This document shows positions 33,485 to 42,278 of a stretch of DNA of 64,000 bases, piece by piece. The number at the start of each line of letters is the position of its first letter. The first letter of the stretch is position 1. The position numbers and the translations under genes are program-made. The stretch is from NCBI RefSeq assembly GCF_001428745.1, contig NZ_LMIO01000004.1:744001-808000 (forward strand). Reading direction: 5' to 3'. This stretch comes from Leifsonia sp. Root227 (GTDB lineage: Bacteria; Actinomycetota; Actinomycetes; Actinomycetales; Microbacteriaceae). The notes below the pieces were generated by a model that had not been told where the DNA came from, made no database searches, and worked only from the letters and a program-made list of their open reading frames with translations.

Positions 33485-34321
33485 TTGACCACCGCAGCAG
33501 AGCCCAGCCCGCTCGAACTCGTCCGACACGCGCTGCCGACGCTGTCCGGCGCGCGCAAGCGCGTCGCCGAGATCGTGCTCACCGACCCGTTCGAGGCCGG
33601 GCGCAACTCCATCACGTGGCTTGCGTCGCAGGCAGACACACAGCCCGCGACGGTCACGCGACTCTCCGTCTCGCTCGGATACTCCGGGTTTCCCGCGTTC
33701 CGCGCGGCGGTCGCGAACGAGGCGGGGCGCGAGTCGCAGGCGGGATGGGCGAGCGACATCGGGCCGGACGTCACCCCCACGGATTCGCCGGAGCAGGTCA
33801 TGAACGTGCTGGCGGGCCACGAGTTCCGTGCGCTCCGCAACGCGCTGTCGAACGTCGACCTCGGCCTCCTCGGCCAGGCGGCGGAGAAGATCGCTGCTGC
33901 GACGCGCGTCGAGATCTTCGGAGAGTGGGGCGACCGTCCGCCCGCCGACGAGCTGTCCATGCGGCTCATGCGGCTGGGCGTTCCGGTCTGGATGCACGAG
34001 GGCGCGTACGCCGCGAAGGTGGGTGCGAGCCTGCTCGACCGGAAGGGGGTAGCGGTGGCGGTGTCCCGCAACGGCGACAGCGCGATCGTGGAGTCCTTCC
34101 TGCACGAGGCCTCCGCCCACGGAGCGACCACGATCGTCATCACCGGTGTGCCGGACGGGCGCGTCACACGCGAGGCCGACCTGGTGCTCTACACCGGCAC
34201 AGGCGGCGGGCGCACCTGGACCGAGTACTTCGCGGGGCGGGCGAGCGACGATTTCGTCGGGGCCGTGCTCTGGATGCTCGTGGCTCAGCGGCTGAACGCG
34301 TCGTTCGCCCTGCCGGCCTGA
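33485..34321 (+). CDS. MurR/RpiR-family regulator (HTH plus SIS domain)
   Basis: 278 residues. The N-terminal HTH_6 domain (about 5-80, with GARKRVAEIVL and ASQADTQPATVTRLSVSLGY) is joined to a SIS domain (about 105-270) that should bind a phosphorylated sugar. TTG 33485 is chosen because GAGGGAGG lies six bases upstream; a GTG at 33470 precedes that site and lacks one. Placed between GH42 and the FAD enzyme, it is the only regulator in the galactoside locus, and shared AT-rich motifs occur in the promoter regions of the importer operon, its own gene/GH42 and the FAD enzyme. Confidence 0.88.
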   Translation: MTTAAEPSPLELVRHALPTLSGARKRVAEIVLTDPFEAGRNSITWLASQADTQPATVTRLSVSLGYSGFPAFRAAVANEAGRESQAGWASDIGPDVTPTDSPEQVMNVLAGHEFRALRNALSNVDLGLLGQAAEKIAAATRVEIFGEWGDRPPADELSMRLMRLGVPVWMHEGAYAAKVGASLLDRKGVAVAVSRNGDSAIVESFLHEASAHGATTIVITGVPDGRVTREADLVLYTGTGGGRTWTEYFAGRASDDFVGAVLWMLVAQRLNASFALPA

Positions 34322-34326
34322 CCCTG

Positions 34327-36561
34327 TCACTCGAACACGCGGACGGCGACGACGCTCGCCCACGCCGACCCGTTCGTCGCCTCGACGACGAGCCTTACGG
34401 CATCCGTGGTCACTCCGCCGAGGTCGTGGACGCGACGGCGGCGGCGGTTGCCGGCCACCACGTCGAGCGTCACCCAGCCATCCGCGGTCGCGGCCTCGAT
34501 GCGGTAGTCGCGCACGAGTTCGGGGATCACGGCGAACGGGGTGCGATGGTGGTGGAGGTTCACGAGGTCCTCGTCCACCTCGTCGTTGAAGATCACCTCG
34601 ATGCGCCCGGCGCCGATCGGTCCTGGCCAGCGCAGCTCCAGGGACTCCTCTCGCCCTGACGCGATGCGTTCGGACGACCACAGATTCGGGCCGCCGTACG
34701 GACGGGCGTACCCGCCGACGGCGTGCTCGGGTTCGTAGGCCAGCGTCGCCGGAGCAGCCTCGAAGACCGGAGAATGCCTCCGCAGCTCGGCCGCAGACCA
34801 CGCGTTGGACTGGGGCCGGTTGAGATCGGTCGCCGGCGTACGGCTGAGCAGCCCGAGCACGCCGGATGGCGCAGCCCCTGCGTTCACGATCACCGAGAGT
34901 CCTGGTGCTCGGCGGATCACCACGACGACGTCTTCCGGTGTCGTCGGCGCGTAGCCGAAGTCCGCGCCGACCATGCTGCGGCCGGCCTCGACGTGCAGCG
35001 TCCGTCGATCGACGAAGCGCACCGGGATGTGGTTCTCGCCGCCCTCGGTGCTCCACAGCTCGACGGTCACCTCCGTCGGGCCGGCCGCCTCGACGAGGAT
35101 GCCGACGCTGTCGAGCACAGGGTCCACGGGCAGGTGGAGGCCGAAGTCGTGCTCGTCCAGGGCGTACGGCACGGCGTCTGGTGCTTCTTCGACGCGAAGC
35201 GTGGTCAGGGTGCTGGAAGCGGTGATGTCGGCCGCGAAGGCACGATCGTCCTCCGAGGTCCACGGCACGCCGAGCAGAGAGGCGTCGCTGCGCAGCAGCA
35301 GCTGCTGGAGCTCGGCCATCCGCTCTGTCGCGACCCGGCGCGGAGTGATTCCCTGCAGCGCCGCGAGAGCCGCACCGGCCCCGGCGGCCTCTCCGGTGAC
35401 AGCGCAGGTCGCCATGACACGGGTGGTGCCGAAGGCGACGTGGCTGGCGGAGATGTCGCGCCCGGCCATCAGGAGATTGCGGGTGTTCCTGGAGTACAGC
35501 GAGCGGAAGGGGATGTGGTAAACCCCTGACGTGAACAGGTGCTTGGAGCCGTGGTCGGTGGAGTACATCCCTCCCGGCGGGTGCAGGTCGATGGACCAGC
35601 CGCCGAAGCCGATCCGATCGTCGAAGCGCGTCTGGTCCATGATGTCGCTCTGGGTCAGCACGTGATCTCCCAGGAACCGGCGATACTCGCGCTTGCCCGG
35701 CACGGAGCCGACCCATTCCAGCGTCAGTGTCTCGGCGTCGAAGCGTCCGGAGTTCTTGATGTGGTCCCAGATGCCGTAGACGACGGCCCACAGCTCGTCG
35801 CGAATGCGCTCGTTGTCGGCCACCGCGTCGAGTTCTCCGCCCCACTCGATCCACCAGTAGTCGCAGCCGTTGGCGCTGGTGTCGATCCTGCGATGGACCA
35901 GGATGCTGGTCTCCGCGATGTCCTTCGCGATCGACGGCGGCACGTAGCGCACAGGCTCACCGAGGTCCTTGGTGTAGAAGAACAGCGTGCTGCCGAGCAT
36001 GTTGCCGTCGGGGACCTCCGGCGCCCATTCCTCCTGGTAGACACTCGCCGCCTCCCGACCGGACGCGTACCAGGCTCCTGCGAGCTCGCCGACGAGGCCG
36101 TCGCCACTCGCGTCGATGAACACCGGCCCCGCGAAGGTGAGACGCCGTTCGGAGCCCTGCTGCCAGCCGGTCACGTCGATGATCCGGCGATCGTCGTCGT
36201 CGCCGTCCGCGTTGACCGCTGTCACGTCGGTGTTGAGGAAGAGGGTGATGCCGGTCTCAGCGCGAACCGCGTCCAGGACGACCTGATCCCAGAAGTACGG
36301 ATTGCCTTCGGGGTTGCGGTACTGGTTCTCCAGGTAGAGCTCTCCCATGATCCCGGTCTCTCTGGCGTACTTCTGCGCACCGTGCGCCGTCGCACCGCAC
36401 ACCCAGACCCGGATCTCGGAGCTCGAGTTCCCGCCGAGGACCGGGCGGTTGTTGATCAGCGCGACTGTCGCGCCCGCCCGGGCGGCGGCGATGGCTGCCG
36501 CGACACCGGCGAGGCCGCCTCCGATGACCGTGACGTCCGAAGTGACCGTCTGTTGCTGCAT
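34327..36561 (-). CDS. large FAD-dependent oxidoreductase with C-terminal beta-sandwich
   Basis: 744 residues. A Rossmann FAD-binding site GGGLAGVAAAIAAARAGA lies near residues 12-29, followed by NRPVLGGNSSSEIR, the FAD-dependent oxidoreductase PF12831 type. ARNLLMAGRDIS-like and FGTTRVMATCAVTGEAAG segments (about 365-405) complete the FAD fold. The last ~280 residues look like beta-sandwich (galactose-binding-like) domains. No signal peptide. ATG 36561 follows AAGGAG. It converges on RpiR with five bases between, and its promoter carries the shared AT-rich repeats. Such enzymes occur in many carbohydrate loci; their sugar chemistry is poorly known, so the substrate is not assigned. Confidence 0.85.
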   Translation of the reverse strand: MQQQTVTSDVTVIGGGLAGVAAAIAAARAGATVALINNRPVLGGNSSSEIRVWVCGATAHGAQKYARETGIMGELYLENQYRNPEGNPYFWDQVVLDAVRAETGITLFLNTDVTAVNADGDDDDRRIIDVTGWQQGSERRLTFAGPVFIDASGDGLVGELAGAWYASGREAASVYQEEWAPEVPDGNMLGSTLFFYTKDLGEPVRYVPPSIAKDIAETSILVHRRIDTSANGCDYWWIEWGGELDAVADNERIRDELWAVVYGIWDHIKNSGRFDAETLTLEWVGSVPGKREYRRFLGDHVLTQSDIMDQTRFDDRIGFGGWSIDLHPPGGMYSTDHGSKHLFTSGVYHIPFRSLYSRNTRNLLMAGRDISASHVAFGTTRVMATCAVTGEAAGAGAALAALQGITPRRVATERMAELQQLLLRSDASLLGVPWTSEDDRAFAADITASSTLTTLRVEEAPDAVPYALDEHDFGLHLPVDPVLDSVGILVEAAGPTEVTVELWSTEGGENHIPVRFVDRRTLHVEAGRSMVGADFGYAPTTPEDVVVVIRRAPGLSVIVNAGAAPSGVLGLLSRTPATDLNRPQSNAWSAAELRRHSPVFEAAPATLAYEPEHAVGGYARPYGGPNLWSSERIASGREESLELRWPGPIGAGRIEVIFNDEVDEDLVNLHHHRTPFAVIPELVRDYRIEAATADGWVTLDVVAGNRRRRRVHDLGGVTTDAVRLVVEATNGSAWASVVAVRVFE

Positions 36562-36602
36562 GGTCGCGCTACTCCTTCGTACCGCAGAGGCTTCCTTCTC
36601 GT

Positions 36603-36655
36603 GCGGAAAATTATTTGCCTTTACGCTCGCACATGTCGCGAGAATTCGCAAATAA
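36603..36655. promoter_or_regulatory. inverted AT-rich operator pair upstream of the FAD enzyme gene
   Basis: TTATTTGC (36611-36618) and GCAAATAA (36648-36655) are perfect inverted repeats 29 bases apart. GCGGAAAATTATTTGCC (36603-36619) also resembles the site at 33434. The same GCAAATAA occurs in the importer control region at 26237-26244. Confidence 0.6.
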
Positions 36656-36699
36656 TAATCGGGCAGCATTTTCGGGCGCTTCCACGCGCATCCATCGAG

Positions 36700-36720
36700 T
36701 TATATAGTTAATGCATATAA
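36700..36720. promoter_or_regulatory. MarR-type operator/promoter of the MFS exporter operon
   Basis: TTATAT-N9-ATATAA (36700-36705 and 36715-36720) is a perfect inverted repeat, extended by GAGTT/AACTC further out. It contains -10-like TATAGT and covers an in-frame ATG at 36711, which argues that the true start of the exporter is downstream. Confidence 0.65.
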
Positions 36721-36743
36721 ACCAACTCGAAGGACGCACTCTT

Positions 36744-38486
36744 TTGCCTCGCACCGGCATGTTCAGCAAGGACCACCCGCACTACAAGTGGGTCGCGCTC
36801 AGCAACACCACCCTCGGGATGCTCATGGCGACGATCAACTCGTCGATCGTCATCATCTCCCTCCCCGCCATCTTCACCGGCATCAAGCTCAACCCGCTCG
36901 AACCGGGCAACGTCTCCTACCTGCTCTGGATGCTGATGGGCTACATGCTCGTCACGGCCGTGCTCGTCGTGATGTTCGGGCGCATGGGCGACCAGTACGG
37001 CAGGGTCAAGATCTACAACGCCGGGTTCGTGATCTTCACCGTCGCCGCCATCGCGCTCTCGCTCGACCCGTTCACCGGGGGACCGGCCGCCATGTGGCTG
37101 ATCGTCTGGCGGTTCGTGCAGGGCATCGGCGGAGCAGCGCTGTTCGCGAACTCGACCGCCATCCTCACGGATGCGTTCCCCGCCAACAAGCGCGGGTTCG
37201 CCCTCGGCCTCAACCAGGTGGCCGCCATCGCCGGAAGCTTCATCGGTCTGATCGTCGGCGGCATCCTCGCCGAGATCGACTGGAGGGCCGTGTTCTTCGT
37301 GTCGGTGCCGATCGGCATCGTCGGCACGATCTGGTCGTACAAGTCGCTGCACGAGGTCGGCCAGAAGAACCCTGGCCGCATCGACTGGCTCGGCAACGCC
37401 ACCTTCGCTGTCGGCCTCATCGCCCTGCTCACCGGCATCACGTACGGCATCCAGCCATACGGCGGCAGCTCGCAGGGCTGGGGCAACCCGTGGGTGCTCG
37501 GCGCGATCATCGGCGGCATCCTGCTGCTGGTGGCGTTCGTGCTGATCGAGCTGCGCGTGAAGTCGCCGATGTTCGACATGCGCTTGTTCCGCATCCGGTC
37601 GTTCTCGTCGGGGATCTTCGCCGGGTTCCTCGCCGCGATCGGTCGAGGCGGTCTGCAGTTCATGCTGATCATCTGGCTGCAGGGCATCTGGTTGCCACTG
37701 CACGGCTACAGCTATGAGTCCACGCCGCTCTGGGCGGGCATCTACATGCTGCCGATCACGATCGGCTTCCTCATCGCCGGCCCCATCTCCGGCGCGCTCT
37801 CCGATCGGTTCGGCTCCCGCGCGTTCGCGACGGTCGGTCTCTCCCTGGTCGCTCTGACGTTCATCGGGTTGCTGTTCATCCCCGTCAACTTCGAGTATTG
37901 GCAGTTCGCCGTGCTCACCGGGCTGAACGGCATCGGCTCCGGCCTGTTCTCGTCGCCGAACCGCACCGCCATCATGAACAGCGTGCCGGCGAACGAGCGA
38001 GGGGCCGCATCCGGGATGGCGGGCGTCGCGCTCAACGCGGGAAGCTCGCTGTCCATCGGAATCTTCTTCTCGCTGATGATCGCCGGCCTGTCCGTCGCCC
38101 TCCCGACCGCGCTGACGAACGGGCTCACCACCCACGGCGTGCCGCACGCTGTCGCGACGCAGATCGGTGCGACGCCCCCGGTCGGCAGCCTGTTCGCCGC
38201 GTTCCTCGGCTACAACCCGATCGCCAGTCTGCTCGGGCCGACCGGCGTCCTCAGCAGCCCCCACGTGGATGCGGCGACCCTCACCGGCAAGGAATTCTTC
38301 CCTCAACTCATCTCCGGACCGTTCCACGACGGCCTGGTGGTCGTGTTCGTCGCGGCCGCCGTGATGAGCATCATCGGAGCTATCGCCTCATTCGCAGGCG
38401 GCGGCAAGTATGTTCATGAGGAGAAGATCGCCGAATCGCAGGCGATCAGCGAAGAAGGCGAGGAAGTCGGTGCGAGCCGCGCATAG
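36744..38486 (+). CDS. MFS transporter, DHA2 (EmrB/QacA) family
   Basis: 580 residues from TTG 36744, with about 14 membrane helices. Family signatures include GRMGDQYGRVKIYN (loop 2-3) and GFALGLNQVAAIAGSFIGLIVGGILAEIDWR (helices 5-6, motif C). Substrates are usually drugs or toxic organics exported by proton antiport. The TTG is preferred because GAAGGA is nine bases upstream, whereas the in-frame ATG at 36711 sits inside the operator; ATG 36759 is another option. A MarR gene follows 18 bases later on the same strand, giving the classic exporter-repressor operon. Confidence 0.9.
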   Translation: MPRTGMFSKDHPHYKWVALSNTTLGMLMATINSSIVIISLPAIFTGIKLNPLEPGNVSYLLWMLMGYMLVTAVLVVMFGRMGDQYGRVKIYNAGFVIFTVAAIALSLDPFTGGPAAMWLIVWRFVQGIGGAALFANSTAILTDAFPANKRGFALGLNQVAAIAGSFIGLIVGGILAEIDWRAVFFVSVPIGIVGTIWSYKSLHEVGQKNPGRIDWLGNATFAVGLIALLTGITYGIQPYGGSSQGWGNPWVLGAIIGGILLLVAFVLIELRVKSPMFDMRLFRIRSFSSGIFAGFLAAIGRGGLQFMLIIWLQGIWLPLHGYSYESTPLWAGIYMLPITIGFLIAGPISGALSDRFGSRAFATVGLSLVALTFIGLLFIPVNFEYWQFAVLTGLNGIGSGLFSSPNRTAIMNSVPANERGAASGMAGVALNAGSSLSIGIFFSLMIAGLSVALPTALTNGLTTHGVPHAVATQIGATPPVGSLFAAFLGYNPIASLLGPTGVLSSPHVDAATLTGKEFFPQLISGPFHDGLVVVFVAAAVMSIIGAIASFAGGGKYVHEEKIAESQAISEEGEEVGASRA

Positions 38487-38504
38487 CGTTCAGGAGCGTT
38501 CACG

Positions 38505-38957
38505 GTGACAGACGGCGACGTCGGAGACGGCCGCTCCTCGCTCGAGGACGACGATCTGGCCGGACGACTGGCGCTCGCCGTCGGCCGCCTCAACCGCAGG
38601 ATGCGCTCATCCACCGGCGACCTGAGCCACGGCCAGCTCTCCGCTCTGTCCACGATCGTGCGCCGTGGGCCGCTGCGCCCGGGCGAGCTCGCCGCCATCG
38701 AGGTGGTCGCCGCCCCGACCATCACCCGCGTCGTCTCAGACCTGGAGGCCCGAGGGCTCGTCCAGCGCGAACCGGACCCTGACGACGGCCGCTCCTCGTT
38801 CGTCAGCGGCACGGAGGACGGAATCGAGCTCCTGCTGCGCGCCCGCTCCGACCGAGCCCGCACGGTGCAGTCGATCCTCGCCGAGCTGACGCCTGAGCAG
38901 GTCGCGGCGCTCGCCGCGGCGCTGCCGGCCCTGGAGTCCGCCGCGCACGTGTCCTAG
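38505..38957 (+). CDS. MarR-family repressor of the upstream MFS exporter
   Basis: 150 residues with the MarR winged helix: LAAIEVVAAPTITRVVSDLEARG recognition region (about 65-87) and wing QREPDPDDGRSSFVS with the D-D-G-R motif. GTG 38505 follows AGGAG. It is co-transcribed with the exporter and most likely binds the 36700-36720 palindrome. Unlike many MarR genes it is second in the operon, so its amount follows exporter expression. Confidence 0.88.
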   Translation: MTDGDVGDGRSSLEDDDLAGRLALAVGRLNRRMRSSTGDLSHGQLSALSTIVRRGPLRPGELAAIEVVAAPTITRVVSDLEARGLVQREPDPDDGRSSFVSGTEDGIELLLRARSDRARTVQSILAELTPEQVAALAAALPALESAAHVS

Positions 38958-39046
38958 GGAGCCGCGCGAAACGACTCGTGCGATTTGTGCGGTCGCGGGT
39001 ACCTGAACCGCCCGTTCGGCACGAATCGTGCGACGGGTGTCGCGAC

Positions 39047-39844
39047 TCAGAGCGCGAAGACGGCCACGGTGACGAGGACGGCGACAGCGACGAACACGGA
39101 GTCCCGCACCCGCCAGCGCGACGGCGTCCGCTCGGTTCGGGTGGGATGCGCACCGAACGCCCGCGACTCCATCGCCAGCGCCATGCGCTCCGCGTGCCGG
39201 ATCGACGACGCCAGCAGCGGCACCACGGCGGCGAATGCGCGCCGGACGGCCGCGATGGGACCCCATCCACCCGCCACGCCCCGCACCCGCTGCGCCTGTC
39301 TGATCAGCATCAGCTCGCTGCCGAACCGGGGCAGGAAGCGGTAGGCCGCGATGGCGGTGTACCCGATCCGGTACGGGATGCGGAGCTGCGCCACGAGCGC
39401 GCGGGCCAGGTCGGGACCCGTGGTCGTCAGCCCGCCGACCAGTGCGAGCGTCACCAGGGCGCCGAGCCGCAGCGAGGTCGCCAGCCCCACCGCGAGCGCG
39501 CCGACCGTGTAGTCGTACGCCCCGATCGAGAACAGGATGCGCTGGTCCGCGACCCTGGATGCGTCTGTCCAGAATCCGAAACTCACCGCCATCACCAGCA
39601 CGATCGCCGGGAGCACGACGAGTAGGCCGACGACGATCGCCGGCCGCAGCCGAGCGCCGACCAGGATGAGCGCGACGCCGAGCACGACGAACACGAGCGG
39701 CGTGATGATGTCGCGCGTGAACAGCAGCGCCACCCACGCCGGAAGCACGGCGGCGACCTTGGCCAACGGGTTGAGGTGGTGCAGGAACCGGGAGCGGGGC
39801 ACTGGCGCGGAGGTGCCGTACGGGTCGGGGGAGAGGAAGGTCAT
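39047..39844 (-). CDS. ECF importer transmembrane T component
   Basis: 265 residues, CbiQ/EcfT family with about five membrane helices. The two Ala-Arg coupling motifs that dock to the ATPases are visible near QAQRVRG and AMESRAFG (the ARG/ARA-like motifs). ATG 39844 overlaps the stop of the ATPase gene (ATGA). It is the last gene of the S-ATPase-T operon and should form the energising membrane unit with the fused ATPase. The 89-base gap to the convergent MarR gene contains a perfect palindrome GCACGAATCGTGC near 39019-39031. Confidence 0.9.
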   Translation of the reverse strand: MTFLSPDPYGTSAPVPRSRFLHHLNPLAKVAAVLPAWVALLFTRDIITPLVFVVLGVALILVGARLRPAIVVGLLVVLPAIVLVMAVSFGFWTDASRVADQRILFSIGAYDYTVGALAVGLATSLRLGALVTLALVGGLTTTGPDLARALVAQLRIPYRIGYTAIAAYRFLPRFGSELMLIRQAQRVRGVAGGWGPIAAVRRAFAAVVPLLASSIRHAERMALAMESRAFGAHPTRTERTPSRWRVRDSVFVAVAVLVTVAVFAL

Positions 39845-41613
39845 GCGCGGCCCCTCCCTGCGCCGTCGGCCTCGCGCCCGTCTGTCCCAGCGCTGTCGGG
39901 TTCGGCGTCGCGCTCGTTTCTGCCCGGAAGATCGGCCAGCCTGGTCACGTGGCCCCAGCCGGGCACCCCGCCGAGGGCGGCGGCGAGCGGGGGCTGCCGG
40001 AGTCCGCTGCGCTCCAGCAGAGAGACGTCGCCGAGGATGTCCGCGGTCTGGCCGTATGCGGCGAGCGTCCCGTCCGCGAGCACCGCGGCGTGGGTGGCGT
40101 ACTCGGCGACGAGTTGCAGGTCGTGGGTGACGATGACGACCGTGGTCCCTGCGTCGTTGAGGCGGGCGAGCATCCCGAGCAGTTCGGTGGCGCGTGCTCG
40201 GTCCTGCCCGAACGTCGGCTCGTCGAGCACCAGCACGGGTGCTCCGGCGATCAGCGCGGTCCCGACCGAGAGCCGTCGCTTCTGACCGCCGGAGAGGAGG
40301 TACGGATGCGCATTGCGCTGTCCGGAGAGGTCGAGAGTGTCGAGCATCGCGTCGACACGGCGGCTGATCTCGTCGGCAGGGATGCGCCGAACCCGTAGAT
40401 CGTACGCGAGCTCGTCTTCGACAGAGTCGGCCACGAACTGGTGCTCGGGATTCTGGAACACGAAGCCGACGGCGGCGGTCAGCGCTGCGACGCTCGCCCG
40501 CGCAGGGTCGACCCCGCCGACCGACACCGTCCCACGTGGCGGCCGCACCACACCGGCGATGGCCTGAACCAGGGACGTCTTCCCTGCCCCGTTCGCCCCG
40601 AGCACGGCGACGAAGTCGCCCCGCCCGACCCGCAGGCTCACGTCCCGCAGCACCACCCGCTTGCCGCGCAGCACCTCCAGGTCGCGCACCTCTACGGCGG
40701 CCGCAGCGTCGGCGGCGCGGCCACCCGCATCCGGCCTCGCCTCCACCACCACGCCCAGCCCGGCCGCGACCTCCGCCAGCTCCTCCATCGTCACCGGCAG
40801 TCGCTCCACCGCCCACCCGGCATCCCGCAGCCGCAGCCCGGCGAGCGTCGCGACCGGCAGCCACACGCCCAGCGCAGCCAGCTCCTCCGCACGCTCCCGG
40901 AACAGCTCAGCGGCGGGGCCGTGCGCCACCTGCCGCCCGTCACGGTCGAGCACCAGCACCGTGTCCACCACCGGCAGTGCCGCATCCAGGTTGTGCTCCA
41001 CCAGCACCACCGACCGCGTCGAGCCAGGGCCGGTCAACGCACCGAGCACCGCGTAGACCTCCTCCGCGCCCGCAGGATCGAGGTTCGCGGTCGGCTCGTC
41101 CAGCACGAGCACGGGAGCCTCCAGCGCCAGGGCGCAGGCGATCGCAAGGCGCTGCTTCCCTCCGCCGGAGAGCGTGTCCGGGTTGTCCGCCCTGCGCTCC
41201 CACAGCCCGACCGCCCGCAGCGCCGCTTCAGCGCGCTGAAGCACGGCAACCGGGGGCACCAGCTGGTTCTCCGGGCCGAAGCAGACCTCGTCGAGCACGG
41301 TCGCGGTGACCAGCTGCGCATCCGGGTCCTGGAACACCGTGCCCACGTGCTCGCTCAGCTCGGCGACCCTGGCGTCCGCGGTGTCGACGCCCGCCACCCT
41401 GACGGACCCGTCGAGGCTCGCGGGCACCGCGTGAGGCACCAGCCCGTTGAGCGCGAGCGCGAGCGTCGACTTGCCGCAGCCGCTCGGGCCGAGCACGAGC
41501 AGCACATCGCCCGGTGCGAGATCGAACGTCACGCCGTCCGGCGTCCACTGGTCTGCGCCATCGTGCCGGATGCGCACCCCGCGCACCGAGAGCGGCGCGG
41601 GAATGGCGGCCAC
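39841..41613 (-). CDS. ECF importer ATPase, two nucleotide-binding domains fused
   Basis: 590 residues: two complete ABC ATPase domains in one chain. Domain 1 has GPSGCGKST, LSGGGKQR and VLVLDEPTANLD; domain 2 has GANGAGKTS, LSGGQKRR and VLVLDEPTFGQD. The chain replaces separate EcfA1/EcfA2 subunits. GTG 41613 is chosen; it starts six bases after the S-component stop and nothing in frame has a better ribosome site. Its stop overlaps the T-component start. The C-terminal tail is acidic and probably disordered. Confidence 0.9.
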   Translation of the reverse strand: MAAIPAPLSVRGVRIRHDGADQWTPDGVTFDLAPGDVLLVLGPSGCGKSTLALALNGLVPHAVPASLDGSVRVAGVDTADARVAELSEHVGTVFQDPDAQLVTATVLDEVCFGPENQLVPPVAVLQRAEAALRAVGLWERRADNPDTLSGGGKQRLAIACALALEAPVLVLDEPTANLDPAGAEEVYAVLGALTGPGSTRSVVLVEHNLDAALPVVDTVLVLDRDGRQVAHGPAAELFRERAEELAALGVWLPVATLAGLRLRDAGWAVERLPVTMEELAEVAAGLGVVVEARPDAGGRAADAAAAVEVRDLEVLRGKRVVLRDVSLRVGRGDFVAVLGANGAGKTSLVQAIAGVVRPPRGTVSVGGVDPARASVAALTAAVGFVFQNPEHQFVADSVEDELAYDLRVRRIPADEISRRVDAMLDTLDLSGQRNAHPYLLSGGQKRRLSVGTALIAGAPVLVLDEPTFGQDRARATELLGMLARLNDAGTTVVIVTHDLQLVAEYATHAAVLADGTLAAYGQTADILGDVSLLERSGLRQPPLAAALGGVPGWGHVTRLADLPGRNERDAEPDSAGTDGREADGAGRGRA

Positions 41614-41618
41614 GGCGT

Positions 41619-42242
41619 TCAGGGCTGCAACGTCGGCGCCGCGAGCATGGGCAGCGCATCGGAGCCGGCGCCGCCGTCTCGCCCGCGCCTGGTGCGCACG
41701 ATCGGGAGCTGCAGGCCGCGCCCGGCGCCCGTACGGTCGAGTCCCGCAGCGACGGCGCGGCCGGCCCAGGTGAACAGGATCGGCGACGCCACGAACAGCC
41801 CGATGTGCACCACCTGCACCCAGGGCTGCGTCTGCTCGGCGCCCTGCGCGACGAACACCCCGATCCCGAACACCAGCCCGGCGATCGTCACGGCGGCGTA
41901 GAACAGCCACGCCCGCCAGTAGCGATACAGCGTCACCGCGAACGGCAGCTCCTGCAGCAGCCCGATCGACCCCGCCGCCATCACGGCGGCGAACCCGATC
42001 GGCTGGAACGGCACGGACACCAGGCCGGCGATCACCGAGGTGATCAAGGCGACTCCTCCGCGACGCAGCAGCGCCTGCGCGATGACGCCCGGCAGGAAGT
42101 ACACGCCGATCACAGCGCCGTAGAACATCGGAGCAGCAGCGGCGAGCGTGCCGGAGATGTAAGCGCTGATCGAGAACACGATGCCACCGGCGACACCGAT
42201 CGCGGCGCAGGTGAGGAGGAGTCGGGTGCTGGTGTTCTTCAT
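41619..42242 (-). CDS. ECF importer substrate-binding S component, YkoE-like
   Basis: 207 residues with six predicted helices and the GVYFLPGVIAQALLRRGGVALI region of YkoE-type S components (PF09819), linked elsewhere to thiamine or its pyrimidine precursor. ATG 42242 follows GGTGGGG. No TPP riboswitch is visible in the short upstream gap; instead a palindrome GTAAGG-N4-CCTTAC lies there. Vitamin identity is therefore inference from family only. First gene of the ECF operon. Confidence 0.82.
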   Translation of the reverse strand: MKNTSTRLLLTCAAIGVAGGIVFSISAYISGTLAAAAPMFYGAVIGVYFLPGVIAQALLRRGGVALITSVIAGLVSVPFQPIGFAAVMAAGSIGLLQELPFAVTLYRYWRAWLFYAAVTIAGLVFGIGVFVAQGAEQTQPWVQVVHIGLFVASPILFTWAGRAVAAGLDRTGAGRGLQLPIVRTRRGRDGGAGSDALPMLAAPTLQP

Positions 42243-42262
42243 GTCCCCACCAGCGTAGATGG

Positions 42263-42278
42263 GTAAGGGTTGCCTTAC
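42263..42278. promoter_or_regulatory. palindrome upstream of the ECF operon
   Basis: GTAAGG-GTTG-CCTTAC is a perfect inverted repeat overlapping the VOC stop codon. A TACGCT -10-like box lies between it and the S-component ATG on the minus strand, so it is placed like an operator. The sequence loosely recalls metal-regulator boxes, but identity is uncertain. Confidence 0.45.

Noticed and set aside
38960..39046. Possible further member of the 62-bp hairpin family between the MarR and ECF T genes
   Set aside because: It has a palindrome GCACGAATCGTGC and imperfect arms but lacks the CGAG clamp, the core and the 62-bp spacing.
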